Positions 40,841 through 49,643 are shown, numbered from the stretch's first letter. The stretch: DNA of 64,000 nucleotides from Lysobacter solisilvae (GCF_016613535.2 NZ_CP071518.1:682001-746000), one strand, 5' to 3'. Program-made: numbers and translations. The notes: generated by a model not told the origin, from the letters alone.

Positions 40841-40947
40841 CCTCCCCTGTGAGGAATGACTCCTTCCGCAGTGTCGGTGCCGGTCGCCAACACCGCAACC
40901 CCCTCCGGGACGTATGCTCGCTCCCGGAATCCACAGGGGAGCACTCC

Positions 40948-41343
40948 ATGTCGTTCGACGTCAACTGGCTGGCCGTCGTGGCCGCCGCCGTGTCCGCCTT
41001 CATGCTCGGCGGTATCTGGTACGGCCCGCTGTTCAAGAACGTCTGGTGCCGCGAGGCGGGCGTGGACCCGCAGGGCAAGCCGGGCCATCCCGGGCGCGTC
41101 TTCGGCAGCGCCTTCGTACTGGCACTGATCGCCGCAGTGGCCTTCGCCCTGCTGCTCGGCCCGTCGCCCTCGCTGCACCTGGGGCTGCACCACGGTGTGC
41201 TGGTCGGCTTCGCCTTCGTGGCCACCAGCTTCGGCATCAACTACGCCTTCGCCCAGCGCAGCCTCAAGCTGTGGCTGATCGATGGCGGCTACCACGTGCT
41301 GCAGTTCACCCTCTACGGCCTGATCCTGGGCCTGTGGCACTGA
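40948..41343 (+). CDS. DUF1761 family membrane protein
   Basis: 131 residues from the ATG at 40948 with GGGGAG upstream. Four hydrophobic segments are seen: VNWLAVVAAAVSAFMLGGIWYG, FGSAFVLALIAAVAFALLLG, HHGVLVGFAFVATSFGINYAF and HVLQFTLYGLILGLWH. The N-terminal MSFDVNWLAVV...FMLGGIWYGPLF is typical of DUF1761. Function unknown. Confidence 0.9.
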   Translation: MSFDVNWLAVVAAAVSAFMLGGIWYGPLFKNVWCREAGVDPQGKPGHPGRVFGSAFVLALIAAVAFALLLGPSPSLHLGLHHGVLVGFAFVATSFGINYAFAQRSLKLWLIDGGYHVLQFTLYGLILGLWH

Positions 41344-41398
41344 GCCGCGCCGGACACGCCCGAGCGACGGCACCACCCTGGACACATCCGGTCACGCC

Positions 41399-42022
41399 AT
41401 GAACGCGCTGCGCTGGTACTTCGACTTCATCTCGCCCTTCGCCTATCTGCACTGGCAGAAGCTGCGCGCACTGGAGGGCACGCTGGACATCGAGCCGGTG
41501 CCCGTCGTGTTCGGCGCCGTGCTGGCTGCGCATGCCCACAAGGGGCCGGCCGAGATACCGGGCAAGCGCGAGTTCACCTACCGGCACGTGCTGTGGCAGG
41601 CGCAGCGGCAAGGCGTGACGCTGCACTTCCCGCCCGCGCACCCCTTCAACCCGCTGGCCGCGCTGCGACTGTGCGTGGCGGCCGGCAGCCGGCCGGAGGC
41701 CGTCACCGCGATCTTCGACTGGATCTGGGGCCAGGGCCGCGCCGGCGACGACGCCCAGGCCCTGGCGCCCGTGGCCGACGCCCTGGGCGTGGGTGCGGCC
41801 GCCCTGGCCTCACCGCAGGTCAAGGACGCGCTGCGCGCCAACACCGACGCCGCGCTGGCGGCCGGCGTGTTCGGTGTGCCGACGTTGGCGGTAGCGGGGG
41901 AACTGTTCTGGGGCAATGACGCCCACGAGTTCGCGCTGGCGGTGCTGGCGCAGCCGGAGCTGCTGCAGACGCCGGAAATGCAGCGGGTCAGCCGCCTGCC
42001 CCAGGCGGTCCGGCGCATCTGA
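41399..42022 (+). CDS. 2-hydroxychromene-2-carboxylate isomerase-like (DsbA/kappa-GST fold)
   Basis: 207 residues. WYFDFISPFAYLHWQKL carries the S-x-F-x-Y motif where kappa-class GST and HCCA isomerases bind glutathione (Ser12). FGVPTLAVAGELFWGNDAHEFAL matches the cis-Pro loop and the C-terminal signature. In naphthalene degradation the enzyme isomerises 2-hydroxychromene-2-carboxylate, but isolated copies such as this one probably act on other substrates with glutathione. It follows the DUF1761 gene by 55 bp. Confidence 0.9.
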   Translation: MNALRWYFDFISPFAYLHWQKLRALEGTLDIEPVPVVFGAVLAAHAHKGPAEIPGKREFTYRHVLWQAQRQGVTLHFPPAHPFNPLAALRLCVAAGSRPEAVTAIFDWIWGQGRAGDDAQALAPVADALGVGAAALASPQVKDALRANTDAALAAGVFGVPTLAVAGELFWGNDAHEFALAVLAQPELLQTPEMQRVSRLPQAVRRI

Positions 42023-42159
42023 TCACGCCTGGTTGACCTTCGCCGTGGAAGCTGGCCGCAGCTGGCCGATCCCCGGCAGAAACTGTGGCAGGGGTCGGTG
42101 ATGGCCGCCCGGGCGTATCCTGTCGCCCACTTACGTATCCCGCACCGGGTGGAGGGCCC

Positions 42160-43109
42160 ATGCGCATCGGTCTCGTAGTCGACTCGCCATGCGACCTCCC
42201 GGAGGACTACCTCCGGGCCCATAACGTCTCCATCCTGCCCACCACGGTCCGCATGGGCGCGGCGGTGATGGCCGACTACCGCAATCCCGAAGCTTCGCTG
42301 CAGTTCGTGCAGACGCACCTGGCCGAACGCGGCTGGGAGGCCGAGAGCAGTCCGTTCTCGGTCGAGCAGATCCGCGAGCTCTTCCTGACCCGGCTGGTCA
42401 TCGACTACGACTACGTCTTCTGCCTGACGATCACCAAGACGCGCAGCCAGATCTTCGACAACGCGCAGCAGGCCAGCTTCGCGATCCTCAACGAATACAA
42501 GGCGCCACGCGCGGCGGCTGGCAACACCCTCGCCGTTCGCGCTGCGCGTGATCGACACCCAGAACCTGTTCGCCGCGCAGGGCGTGATGGCGGTCGAGGC
42601 CATCCGCCTGCGCGAGGCCGGCGAAGGCACCGCGAAGATCCGCGCGCGCCTGGAGTTCCTGGCGATGCACACGCAGGGCTTCCTGATCCCGCGCGACCTC
42701 AACTACATGCGCGAACGCACCCGCATCCGCGGCGACCGCAGCGTGAGCTTCCTGGCCGCCAAGCTCGGCACGGCCTTCGACATCAAGCCGATCCTGCACT
42801 GCAACCGCGGGGAGACCGGCCCGGTGGGCAAGGTCAAGGAGTTTCGACGCCGCCGCGCAGAAGCTGTTCGACCACGCGGTGCGCCGCGTCGAGGCGCGCG
42901 AACTGCTGACGCCGACGATGTGCATCAGCTACGGCGGCGAACTCGACGAGCTGCATGCCCTGCCCGGCTATGCCGCCCTGCGCCAGGCCTGCGCGGCGAA
43001 CAACATCCAGATGTTCGAGACGGTGATGGCGCTGACCAGCATGGTCAACATCGGCAAGGGCGGACTGGCGCTGGGCTACGCGGCGGAGACCGGCCGGATC
43101 GAACTGTAG
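42160..43109 (+). pseudogene. DegV-family fatty-acid-binding protein, broken by two +1 frameshifts
   Basis: Translation starts at MRIGLVVDSPCDLPEDYL (42160), fits DegV up to ILNEYKAPRAAA (about 42505-42526), then continues in the next frame as TPSPFALRVIDTQNLFAAQG, and shifts again at a TTT run (42842-42844) to FDAAAQKLFDHAVRRVEARELLTP, ending MVNIGKGGLALGYAAE. Removing one base at each site restores a single protein of about 315 residues. DegV proteins bind fatty acids for phospholipid synthesis in some bacteria. Conservation outside the two sites is intact, so this is either a recent pseudogene or two sequencing indels. Confidence 0.85.
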
Positions 43110-43204
43110 TAGCCGCGCGCGGCGACCGGCGCGACGCCGCGCGCTTCACGTGCATGCCATGCGCGCGGCCCTATCCTGCGCCTACCCCGAATGGATGCAG
43201 TCCC

Positions 43205-43549
43205 ATGCCGACCCGCTACTACCTGAGCCTGCGTGACCCCGAACGCGCGCGTGGCAGCGATCCCAGCCTGGCCTTCAGCGCGCACGGCGCGGACGAATTC
43301 GCCGCGCAGCTGCAGGACGCGCTGCGCACCACGGCCCTGTTCGAACGCTGGCGCGCCAAGCAGGACGATCCCGACGCGGTCGACCCCGCGCTGGGCGCCA
43401 CCGATCCGCAGACCACCGTCACCGGCGCGCAGGACGACCTGCACGTGGACCTGGTGGTCACCTCATCCATTCCGGGTAGTGTGCTCAAGCACCGCCTGCG
43501 CCTGCTGGCGGGCAGCGGCTGGGAACTGAGCGACGTGACCTCGGCCTGA
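43205..43549 (+). CDS. Small conserved protein, unknown
   Basis: 114 residues. MPTRYYLSLRDPERARGSDPSLAFSAHGADEFAAQLQDAL opens the protein; the middle is Asp/Thr-rich; the end is IPGSVLKHRLRLLAGSGWELSDVTSA. No signal peptide or membrane segment. No family is recognised. It follows the broken DegV gene by 95 bp. Confidence 0.72.
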   Translation: MPTRYYLSLRDPERARGSDPSLAFSAHGADEFAAQLQDALRTTALFERWRAKQDDPDAVDPALGATDPQTTVTGAQDDLHVDLVVTSSIPGSVLKHRLRLLAGSGWELSDVTSA

Positions 43550-43596
43550 GGCGGGGATCGCCCCGGGCGCGGCGCGTACGCAACCGGACCGCGCAC

Positions 43597-43625
43597 GCCT
43601 GGACCCGGATCACCGGGCTCCAGGC
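43597..43625. terminator. Hairpin between convergent genes, possible terminator
   Basis: GCCTGG (43597-43602) and CCAGGC (43620-43625) enclose CCCGG/CCGGG. There is no T-run, so intrinsic termination is uncertain. It lies between the small conserved gene and the end of the LuxR gene. Confidence 0.45.
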
Positions 43626-43627
43626 GC

Positions 43628-44266
43628 CTAGATCCGGATCACCTCATCGGCGCCGTTGGTGTGCGCTTCGGGGCGGTGCAGGGCCAGCAGGGCCACGCGT
43701 CCGCTGATGCCTTCGCGCTCGAACACCTGGTGCAGGTGGCTCTTTACCGTCTCCGGACTGATGCCCAGCCGGCGGCCGATCTGCTTGTTGCTCATGCCCA
43801 TCGCCGCCCAGTGCACGATTTCGCGCTGCCGGTCGGTGAGGTGCGAGAGGTTGTCGACCGGCGCCGGCGCGCGGCGTTCGGCGGCCAGGGCCCGTGCCAG
43901 CAGCGCGCTGTCCACGGCGAAAAGCCCGGTTTCCACGGCGCGCAGCGCGCGCAGGATCACTTCCGGGGCGGCGTTCTTGTCCAGGCATCCCGAACCGGCC
44001 AGCCGCGCGCAATGGCGCAGCGCCGACACATCCGGCTGCGTGTAGAAGTAGATGCGCGCCGATTGCTGCGCGTCGCCCCGCAGGTGCTGGCAGCGGATGT
44101 CGTCGCCGTCGAGCAGCCATATCGCCCTTCCGGGCCGGGCGCCTTCCATGGCCTGCGCGGACAGTACGCCGCGCCAGTCGAACTCGCCCCGCTGCACCAG
44201 CACGCGTTGCAGATGGGAAGCCCAGCGACGGTCACGACCGAACGCGAGAACGGGCAAGCCTGCCAT
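43628..44266 (-). CDS. LuxR-type transcriptional regulator with degenerate receiver-like domain
   Basis: 212 residues from MAGLPVLAFGRDRRWASHLQ; a start at 44317 is possible but lacks a good ribosome site. The first 125 residues have receiver-like strand and helix spacing (IWLLDGDDIRCQHL, GCLDKNAAPEVILRAL) but lack a clear set of phosphorylation residues. The C-terminal HTH is clear: LTDRQREIVHWAAMGMSNKQIGRRLGISPETVKSHLHQVFEREGI. It is divergent from the secreted-protein gene at 44465. An inverted repeat in the shared upstream region may be its operator. Confidence 0.92.
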   Translation of the reverse strand: MAGLPVLAFGRDRRWASHLQRVLVQRGEFDWRGVLSAQAMEGARPGRAIWLLDGDDIRCQHLRGDAQQSARIYFYTQPDVSALRHCARLAGSGCLDKNAAPEVILRALRAVETGLFAVDSALLARALAAERRAPAPVDNLSHLTDRQREIVHWAAMGMSNKQIGRRLGISPETVKSHLHQVFEREGISGRVALLALHRPEAHTNGADEVIRI

Positions 44267-44300
44267 GAGGGAACCCCCGTCTGCGCGCTGAGGAACGCAC

Positions 44301-44333
44301 ATTCGTACAGGCATCAACGCGGCGTGTATGAAT
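44301..44333. promoter_or_regulatory. Inverted repeat in the LuxR / secreted-protein divergent region
   Basis: ATTCGTACA (44301-44309) and TGTATGAAT (44325-44333) are complementary except for one position, with 24 bp between their centres. The segment is locally AT-richer and lies 35 bp upstream of the LuxR start. It is a plausible regulator-binding site for autoregulation or control of the secreted-protein gene. Confidence 0.4.
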
Positions 44334-44464
44334 TGTCGGCCATCGACGCTTCGTCACCCGTGCGGGCGATTCACTGAGCACCGCAGTCAGGCAGAAGCTC
44401 AAGCGGCCGCGACAGCCGCCCCGCTTGCCGTGCGCACCCTCCCCCACCCGCCTGGAGCGCCGTC

Positions 44465-46339
44465 ATGGCCTTCTTTTCCCGATCAAAATGGCCTGCGGCA
44501 ACGCTGGGCCTGACCCTAGGTGCCGTACTCGGCGCTACGGGCCTGCTGTCTACCGCACTTGCGGTACATGATCCCGCCGATCCGTTCGAACTCGACGGCG
44601 ACCCGACGCAGACCACCGCCGACGACGACTGGAACAACGTCTTCAACCTGTCCACGCCTTTCCCGACCCCGCGGGGAACGCCGAGCGCCGGTGGCGGTGA
44701 AACCTTCGTTCCCGATCCGGCCAACCTGCCCGGCGGCAAGGAAACCACCGCGTGGAAGGGCAGCAACAAGGACATCGACCTGATCAATACCTGGGAGTAC
44801 GAGTCCTCCAAGGTCACGCCCGACAAGGACAACATCACCAACGCCTACGCCAAGGCCTACCCGGTCGAGGGCTTCCCCGGCGGCGACCTGCCTGGCCATC
44901 CAGCCGTCGCGCACTCCCACCTGATCATCTACTTCGGCGCGGACCGCTTCGCCAACAACGGCGACGCCGCGCTGGGTTTCTGGTTCTTCAAGGGCGATGT
45001 CGGCCTGGATGACAACAACCAGTTCTCCGGCGAACACCAGGTCGGCGACGTGCTGGTGCAGGTGGACTTCGTGTCCGGCGGCCGCAGCAGCGAGATCCAG
45101 ATTTTCACCTGGGTCGGCAGCGGTGGCGACTTCGGTGCGCTGGAGGAAATCCTGCCACCGACCTCGGCCAACGGCTTCACTGTCTGCGACGCCAACGACC
45201 GCGCCTGCGCCACGACCAACAACGCAGCCACGGCTTCGCCCTGGGCGTACACGCCCAAGTCCGGTGTCTCGGGCACCTTCCCGGCCGAGAGCTTCTTCGA
45301 GGCCGGCATCGACGTCACCGCGCTGGTGGGGCAGGTCTGCTTCTCCAGCTTCATGGCCGAGACCCGCAGCTCGCACTCGGAGACCGCGGAGTTGAAGGAC
45401 TTCGCGCTGGGTGATTTCGACCTGTGCTCGATCAACGTCGAGAAGGTCTGCTTCAGCGACGCCGGCGCCACCAGCCCGGTGTTCAACCCGACCGCCGAGA
45501 CCTACACCACCAAGCACACCGTCACCATCACCAACGATGGCTTCGGGCCGATCAACGACGTGGCGCTGCGCGACAACGCGGTGACCTCGACCAAGGTCTG
45601 CTCGATCCGGTCGATCACCGGTGGCGGCACCGGCATGACCACGGTACCCATGGGTGGCATCCTGTTCGCCAACAACACCTCCTTCCAGGCGATTGCGTCC
45701 GGGTTGCCCGCGGGCAATTCGATCACCGTGAACCTGGTCTGCGTCACCGACGACAACCCGTTCGTCAACTCGGTGACCGCGAGGTCCTCCGCCTCCGCAG
45801 GCGGCACGGCTGACGTGACCGATACCGACGTGGAGAGTTCGCTCGTGCCGGGCGACGGCCTGGCCGGCTGCACCAAGGAGCTGTTCGCCGGGCTGAAACT
45901 GCTGAAGTTCTGCCAGGGTGATCCGGGCGCAGCGCCCGATCCGAACACGCAGTACCAGGCAGGCGACCTGTCGGTCGTGCTCAACGCGGCCACCGGCTAC
46001 AAGCCGCGCGTATGCGTCGACATCGCACTGTCCAACACCACCAGCAGCCAGAAGATGGTCGTCGACACGTTCAGCGACTCCGACCTGGGCAACCTGATGC
46101 CGACGGGTGGCATCACCCTGGAGCCGATGGGCACCACGGGCGACACGTACTACCTGTCGCGGTGCTATGACCCGGTTGCCCCGGATGGCAACGCCACCAA
46201 CCCGGCCCTCGCCCAGTACACCGACGAGGTCAGCGCGACCGGCCACGGCAAGACCCAGGCGATTCCCGCCACGGCCACGCCGAAGACCGCCACGTGCAAG
46301 CTGTGCCCGACCTGCCCCAACTGCCCACCCAGTGGCTGA
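44465..46339 (+). CDS. Large secreted protein with Cys-rich C-terminus, unknown
   Basis: 624 residues; signal peptide about 1-33 (ATLGLTLGAVLGATGLLSTALA). The N-terminal domain to about residue 325 is rich in Asp/Gly and aromatic strands (HSHLIIYFGADRFANNGDAALGFWFFKGDVGL, VLVQVDFVSGGRSSEIQIFTWVG). From about 330 there is a DUF11-like Ig fold (TYTTKHTVTITNDGFGPINDVALRDNAV) and a further beta domain (about 480-590). It ends in CKLCPTCPNCPPSG, four closely spaced cysteines/prolines that could anchor or crosslink it. No enzyme motif. Divergent from a LuxR regulator. Confidence 0.85.
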   Translation: MAFFSRSKWPAATLGLTLGAVLGATGLLSTALAVHDPADPFELDGDPTQTTADDDWNNVFNLSTPFPTPRGTPSAGGGETFVPDPANLPGGKETTAWKGSNKDIDLINTWEYESSKVTPDKDNITNAYAKAYPVEGFPGGDLPGHPAVAHSHLIIYFGADRFANNGDAALGFWFFKGDVGLDDNNQFSGEHQVGDVLVQVDFVSGGRSSEIQIFTWVGSGGDFGALEEILPPTSANGFTVCDANDRACATTNNAATASPWAYTPKSGVSGTFPAESFFEAGIDVTALVGQVCFSSFMAETRSSHSETAELKDFALGDFDLCSINVEKVCFSDAGATSPVFNPTAETYTTKHTVTITNDGFGPINDVALRDNAVTSTKVCSIRSITGGGTGMTTVPMGGILFANNTSFQAIASGLPAGNSITVNLVCVTDDNPFVNSVTARSSASAGGTADVTDTDVESSLVPGDGLAGCTKELFAGLKLLKFCQGDPGAAPDPNTQYQAGDLSVVLNAATGYKPRVCVDIALSNTTSSQKMVVDTFSDSDLGNLMPTGGITLEPMGTTGDTYYLSRCYDPVAPDGNATNPALAQYTDEVSATGHGKTQAIPATATPKTATCKLCPTCPNCPPSG

Positions 46340-46447
46340 CACGCAACCGCAGGTCGTGAAGTACCGCCGCGTCATCGTCCCCGCACGGTGGCGCGGCCAC
46401 CTCGCCCTCGCGCAGCACTTCCCCCGTTCCGCTGCGTGATGGCAGGG

Positions 46448-46471
46448 GCGGTGCGGTCGCAAGACCGCACC
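46448..46471 (+). terminator. GCAA-capped hairpin downstream of the secreted-protein gene
   Basis: Perfect 10-bp stem CGGTGCGGTC / GACCGCACCG with a GCAA loop, 108 bp after the stop at 46339. There is no T-run on the plus strand, so it may act as an RNA-stabilising 3' structure and not as an intrinsic terminator. Confidence 0.5.
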
Positions 46472-46654
46472 GTCCTCCCGCGTCGCGCCGCGCCGCGGGC
46501 AACCTGCAGCGGCAGTGGAACTCAAACGCGCCGCAGCGCGCCGCGTAAGCCAGAACAACCTCTGAGCCCTCACCGTCCCCGGACGAAGAGTCCCGGGCGC
46601 GCAGCGCTTACCCGGGCTCGTGCACGGCGTCACTGCAGGTGGCGATCCTCCGAA

Positions 46655-46919
46655 TAAAAAAGGCCCGGACATGCGCACATGTCCGGGCCCTCGCTTGCGG
46701 TACCGCCGAAAGCCGCATCGCCTCTTCCCTGGAGACCGGATGCCGCGGGGGCCGAGCCCGTATCGCTGCCTCTTCCGGTCACCAGGCGATGCGGCCTGGT
46801 CGACTCGAACGATGGTGGCTCCGCCCCTGCCGGACACCACGATCGCGTTCCCCCGTGTCGAACCTTTCGACGGCACCGGCTTTACGCGGTGCCTGCCTGG
46901 AGTGCTGTATCAGCCAGGC
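46655..46919 (-). ncRNA. Candidate structured RNA or 3' UTR element ending in an intrinsic terminator
   Basis: On the minus strand six stems occur in series: GCCTGG/CCAGGC (46895-46919), GGCACCG/CGGTGCC (46872-46893), GTCGAA/TTCGAC (46857-46871), a TGGTG/CACCA stem (46813-46839), a long interrupted stem CCGCATCGCC/GGCGATGCGG with an inner 10-bp stem having one mismatch (46713-46794), and a 12-bp terminator stem (46662-46689) followed by a T-run (46661-46656). The segment begins 26 bp downstream of the metzincin protease stop, so it may be the end of that mRNA or a separate sRNA. No known RNA family was recognised. Confidence 0.45.
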
Positions 46920-46944
46920 CTGATGCTGGATGCCTGCGCCGCCG

Positions 46945-48657
46945 TCACTTGACGGCGAAGGCGGTGCTTGTGGTCGCGGTCGCGCCGTTACCGGTGGCGT
47001 CGGCGCGCAGGCCGTAGTTGCCGGCGGCGGACTTGCCCTTGGCCAGCCGGTAGGTGGCGCGGGCGTAGCCGTCGCTGCCGCTGACGGCCATGATCACGAC
47101 CGGGCTGCCGGCGGGCAGGCTCACCGTGAACTTCACGCTGGCCGCATTCAACGCCACGCCGGCGCTGGTGATGCGCGCGCTCATGTACACCGTCTCGCCG
47201 CGCAGATAGTTGAGCTTGTCCGTGCCGAGGGTCTGGCTGAGCGCGCCGCCCGTTGCGGCGACCGAATACGTGGCCGACGCGCTGGCGGTATGCAGGCTGC
47301 CCGCGGGGCTGCCCGTGCCGACACCGACGGCATAGCTGCCGGCCGCGGCGGACGCGGGCGAGGTCACGCCCAGCGTCGCGGTGCCGGTGGCGCCCGGGCT
47401 CAGCGTCAGGCTGCTGCCGGACAGCGCGCCGGTCCAGCCGGTGGGCAGCGTGCGGGCGAGGTTGAAGGTGGTCGCGGCGCAGGCGGCGCTGTCGTGGTTG
47501 GCGACGCTGATCGTGTACTGCGCGGTGCTGCCGGCGGCCATCGCCGTGGTCGGCCCGGACAGGCTGACCGAGGGTGCCGCACGCGTGCAGGTCGGCGCCG
47601 GCGCCGTGCCACCCATCTTCACTTCCACGACCGCGCCGGCGGCGCTGGCCGACTTCAGCGTGAGCGTGATGCCGTTGGCATCGGTCCAGCTGCGGCCGGC
47701 CATCAGCGCGGCGTCGCGCGTATCGGCGTAGGTGGACGAGGCGTCGCTGTTGGGCGTCATGTCCAGCAGGACGCTGTTGGCGCCGTCCAGGTGCACCAGC
47801 ACGCCCTGCGCGAGGTTGCCCAGGCTGGCCAGCGTCGCGTCGAAGCCGGTCGGCTGGCGATATTCGATGTAGTAGTAGCCGGGCTGGCCGGTGGCCGCAT
47901 CGATGCCGCGCGGGACCTTCAGCACCTTCAGGCCGGCGGTGCCGGTCTCGAAGGGGGTCAGCGTGTACGTGCCGGTGGTGGACACCGTGGCGACGCGCGC
48001 GGCGTCCAGCCAGCCCATGCGGTCCTTGTGCACCGCGCTGAAATGGTTGACGTAGCCGCTGCCCATCGTGTCGGCGAGGTCGCCGTAGCTGTTGCTCGTG
48101 CAGGCGGGGCCGAGCACCGCGCCACCGCACTCGGTGGTGCCCGAATGCAGCAGGCCGAAGTTGTGGCCCAGTTCGTGGGTGATCAGCTGCGCGTTGAATT
48201 CGTTGGCCGTGGCGAACATGCGCGACGGCAGCGCGGTGCCGGAGTTCGCGCCGCCGTCCATGCAGGCCTTGCGCGGCATGAGGTAGATCAGGCGCGAGTA
48301 CTGCGCCAGGTTGATCCCGGCCGCGGCGGCCATCCTGTCGGCTTCCTGCGCGAAGCGGTTGTTGTCGCAAAGCGACTCGCTCAGCGGCAGGGTGAACCAG
48401 CCCAGTGTATCGCCGGACAGGAACGTCTTGCCGTAGGAGTTCTCCCAGTAGAAATCGCTCACGGTGCCGAACACCATCGCGTGGGCGGCGGCGGGCGTGA
48501 TCGGCTGGGTGGGCAGGTCCTGGAAGTTGACCAGCACGACGGCGGTCTTCTGCTCGCCCGTCGTGGCGGCGTGGGCCGCGTTGGGCAGCCACGGGGAAAC
48601 CAGGAGCAAAGCGGTGGCGCAGAGCCCGCCAAGGCGGACTGTCGGGGAGAACGGCAT
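46945..48657 (-). CDS. Secreted metzincin metalloprotease (gametolysin/M11-like) with NEW3-type domain
   Basis: 570 residues; signal peptide ends near NAAHAATTGEQ. The catalytic zinc motif HELGHNFGLLH gives His161, Glu162, His165 and His171, and the Met-turn is ADTMGSGYVN. Six or more cysteines (CDNN, KACMDG, TECGG, PACTSN) could stabilise the catalytic domain. After about residue 350 come a NEW3/CARDB-like Ig domain (VSLSGPTTAMAAGSTAQYTISVANHDSAAC) and a second Ig-like domain to the end. It should cleave extracellular proteins, plausibly as a secreted lytic or nutritional protease. The Ig-like tail may aid secretion or substrate binding. Confidence 0.93.
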   Translation of the reverse strand: MPFSPTVRLGGLCATALLLVSPWLPNAAHAATTGEQKTAVVLVNFQDLPTQPITPAAAHAMVFGTVSDFYWENSYGKTFLSGDTLGWFTLPLSESLCDNNRFAQEADRMAAAAGINLAQYSRLIYLMPRKACMDGGANSGTALPSRMFATANEFNAQLITHELGHNFGLLHSGTTECGGAVLGPACTSNSYGDLADTMGSGYVNHFSAVHKDRMGWLDAARVATVSTTGTYTLTPFETGTAGLKVLKVPRGIDAATGQPGYYYIEYRQPTGFDATLASLGNLAQGVLVHLDGANSVLLDMTPNSDASSTYADTRDAALMAGRSWTDANGITLTLKSASAAGAVVEVKMGGTAPAPTCTRAAPSVSLSGPTTAMAAGSTAQYTISVANHDSAACAATTFNLARTLPTGWTGALSGSSLTLSPGATGTATLGVTSPASAAAGSYAVGVGTGSPAGSLHTASASATYSVAATGGALSQTLGTDKLNYLRGETVYMSARITSAGVALNAASVKFTVSLPAGSPVVIMAVSGSDGYARATYRLAKGKSAAGNYGLRADATGNGATATTSTAFAVK

Positions 48658-48739
48658 GATTCGCTAACCTCGAGTGGACCGCCCCCGGCCTCCTGGCCGG
48701 TGCCGCGGACCTGGGCCCGTGGCGGGGCAGGTACTCGCG

Positions 48740-48753
48740 ACTGCGATCGCAGT
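48740..48753. promoter_or_regulatory. 14-bp perfect palindrome upstream of the metzincin gene
   Basis: ACTGCGATCGCAGT is self-complementary and lies 83 bp upstream of the protease start codon in a non-coding 292-bp gap. It could be an operator; no regulator is known for it. Confidence 0.35.
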
Positions 48754-48949
48754 GGATTCGCCGAAGCATCCCTTCGTCGACCATCGCCGCGCCCTCCCCC
48801 GAAGACGCTGCGACGGGCGCATCCTCGCGATCACCGCGCTACCGAACCGGGACCGCCGCCACAGTTCGGCATCCGCATGGGGGACGGCATCGCCATGCGT
48901 GCCACGGGTCACAGTTCGGCACGCGCCCCGCCCCGGGTAAGCTTTGTCA

Positions 48950-49643
48950 ATGAACCCATTTCCCGCCGGTCGTACGCCGATCCTCGTGTCCCTGGAGCGG
49001 CGGCAAGGACGCGGCCTGGACGCTGCACACGCTGCGACAGGACCCGCGCTGGCAGGTCGTCGGCCTGCTCACCACCGTCACCGACGGCTATGAACGCATC
49101 GCCATGCACGGCATCCGCCGCGAGATCCTGCTCGCCCAGGCGCGGGCCGCGGGGCTGCCGGTGCTCGAAGCACGCATCCCGCAGGCCTGCGACAACGACA
49201 CCTACACCGCGTCCTTCGCCGCCGCGCTGGCGCAGGCCGCGCAACGCTGGCCGGGCTTGTCGACGATCGCGTTCGGCGACCTGTTCCTGGCCGACGTGCG
49301 CGCCTGGCGCCAGGCCCTGTGCGCCGGCCTGGGCTGGGACATCCAGACGCCGCTGTTCGGCGCCGACACCACGCAACTGGCCGCGGCGATGATCACCGGC
49401 GGCCTGCGCGCGCGGCTGTGCTGCGTGGATACCCAGCAGCTGGACGCGGACTTCTGCGGGCGGGAATTCGACGCCGCGCTGCTGCGCGACCTGCCCGCCG
49501 GGGTCGATCCCTGCGGCGAGAACGGCGAGTTCCACACCTGCGTGCACGCCGGGCCGATGTTCGACCGCGCGCTGGCGCTGGTGCCCGGAGAACGCGTGCT
49601 GCGCGAAGCGCGCTTCGAGTACGTCGAGCTCAGCCTGGGCTGA
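48950..49643 (+). pseudogene. PP-loop ATPase (Dph6-like, adenine nucleotide alpha hydrolase family), one +1 frameshift
   Basis: The ATG at 48950 starts MNPFPAGRTPILVSL; at a CCC run (48990-48992) the frame shifts and continues as WSGGKDAAWTLHTLRQDPRWQVVGLLTTVTDGYERIAMHGIRRE to a clean end. Joining the frames gives ILVSWSGGKDAAW, the ATP-pyrophosphatase loop expected at the N-terminus, and the C-terminus has the family's PCGENGEFHTCVHAGP. Without the shift there is no start codon that keeps the PP-loop. The protein would be about 230 residues. It is either inactivated or a sequencing error in a C homopolymer. Confidence 0.85.

Larger units (their letters stand above)
46340..46944. other. 605-bp non-coding region rich in hairpins
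   Basis: No gene is supported on either strand. It holds a 10-bp GNRA-capped hairpin (46448-46471), a minus-strand terminator and a series of strong stems on the minus strand (46662-46919), listed separately. Confidence 0.75.

Noticed and set aside
44516..46876. Minus-strand frame of 786 codons opposite the secreted protein
   Set aside because: Val/Gly/Asp-rich shadow of the plus gene, whose signal peptide and Ig-like folds are convincing.
46690..46919. Known RNA such as tmRNA, 6S, SRP or RNase P RNA in the hairpin-dense segment
   Set aside because: None of the conserved sequence blocks of these RNAs was found; only a candidate new structured RNA is reported.
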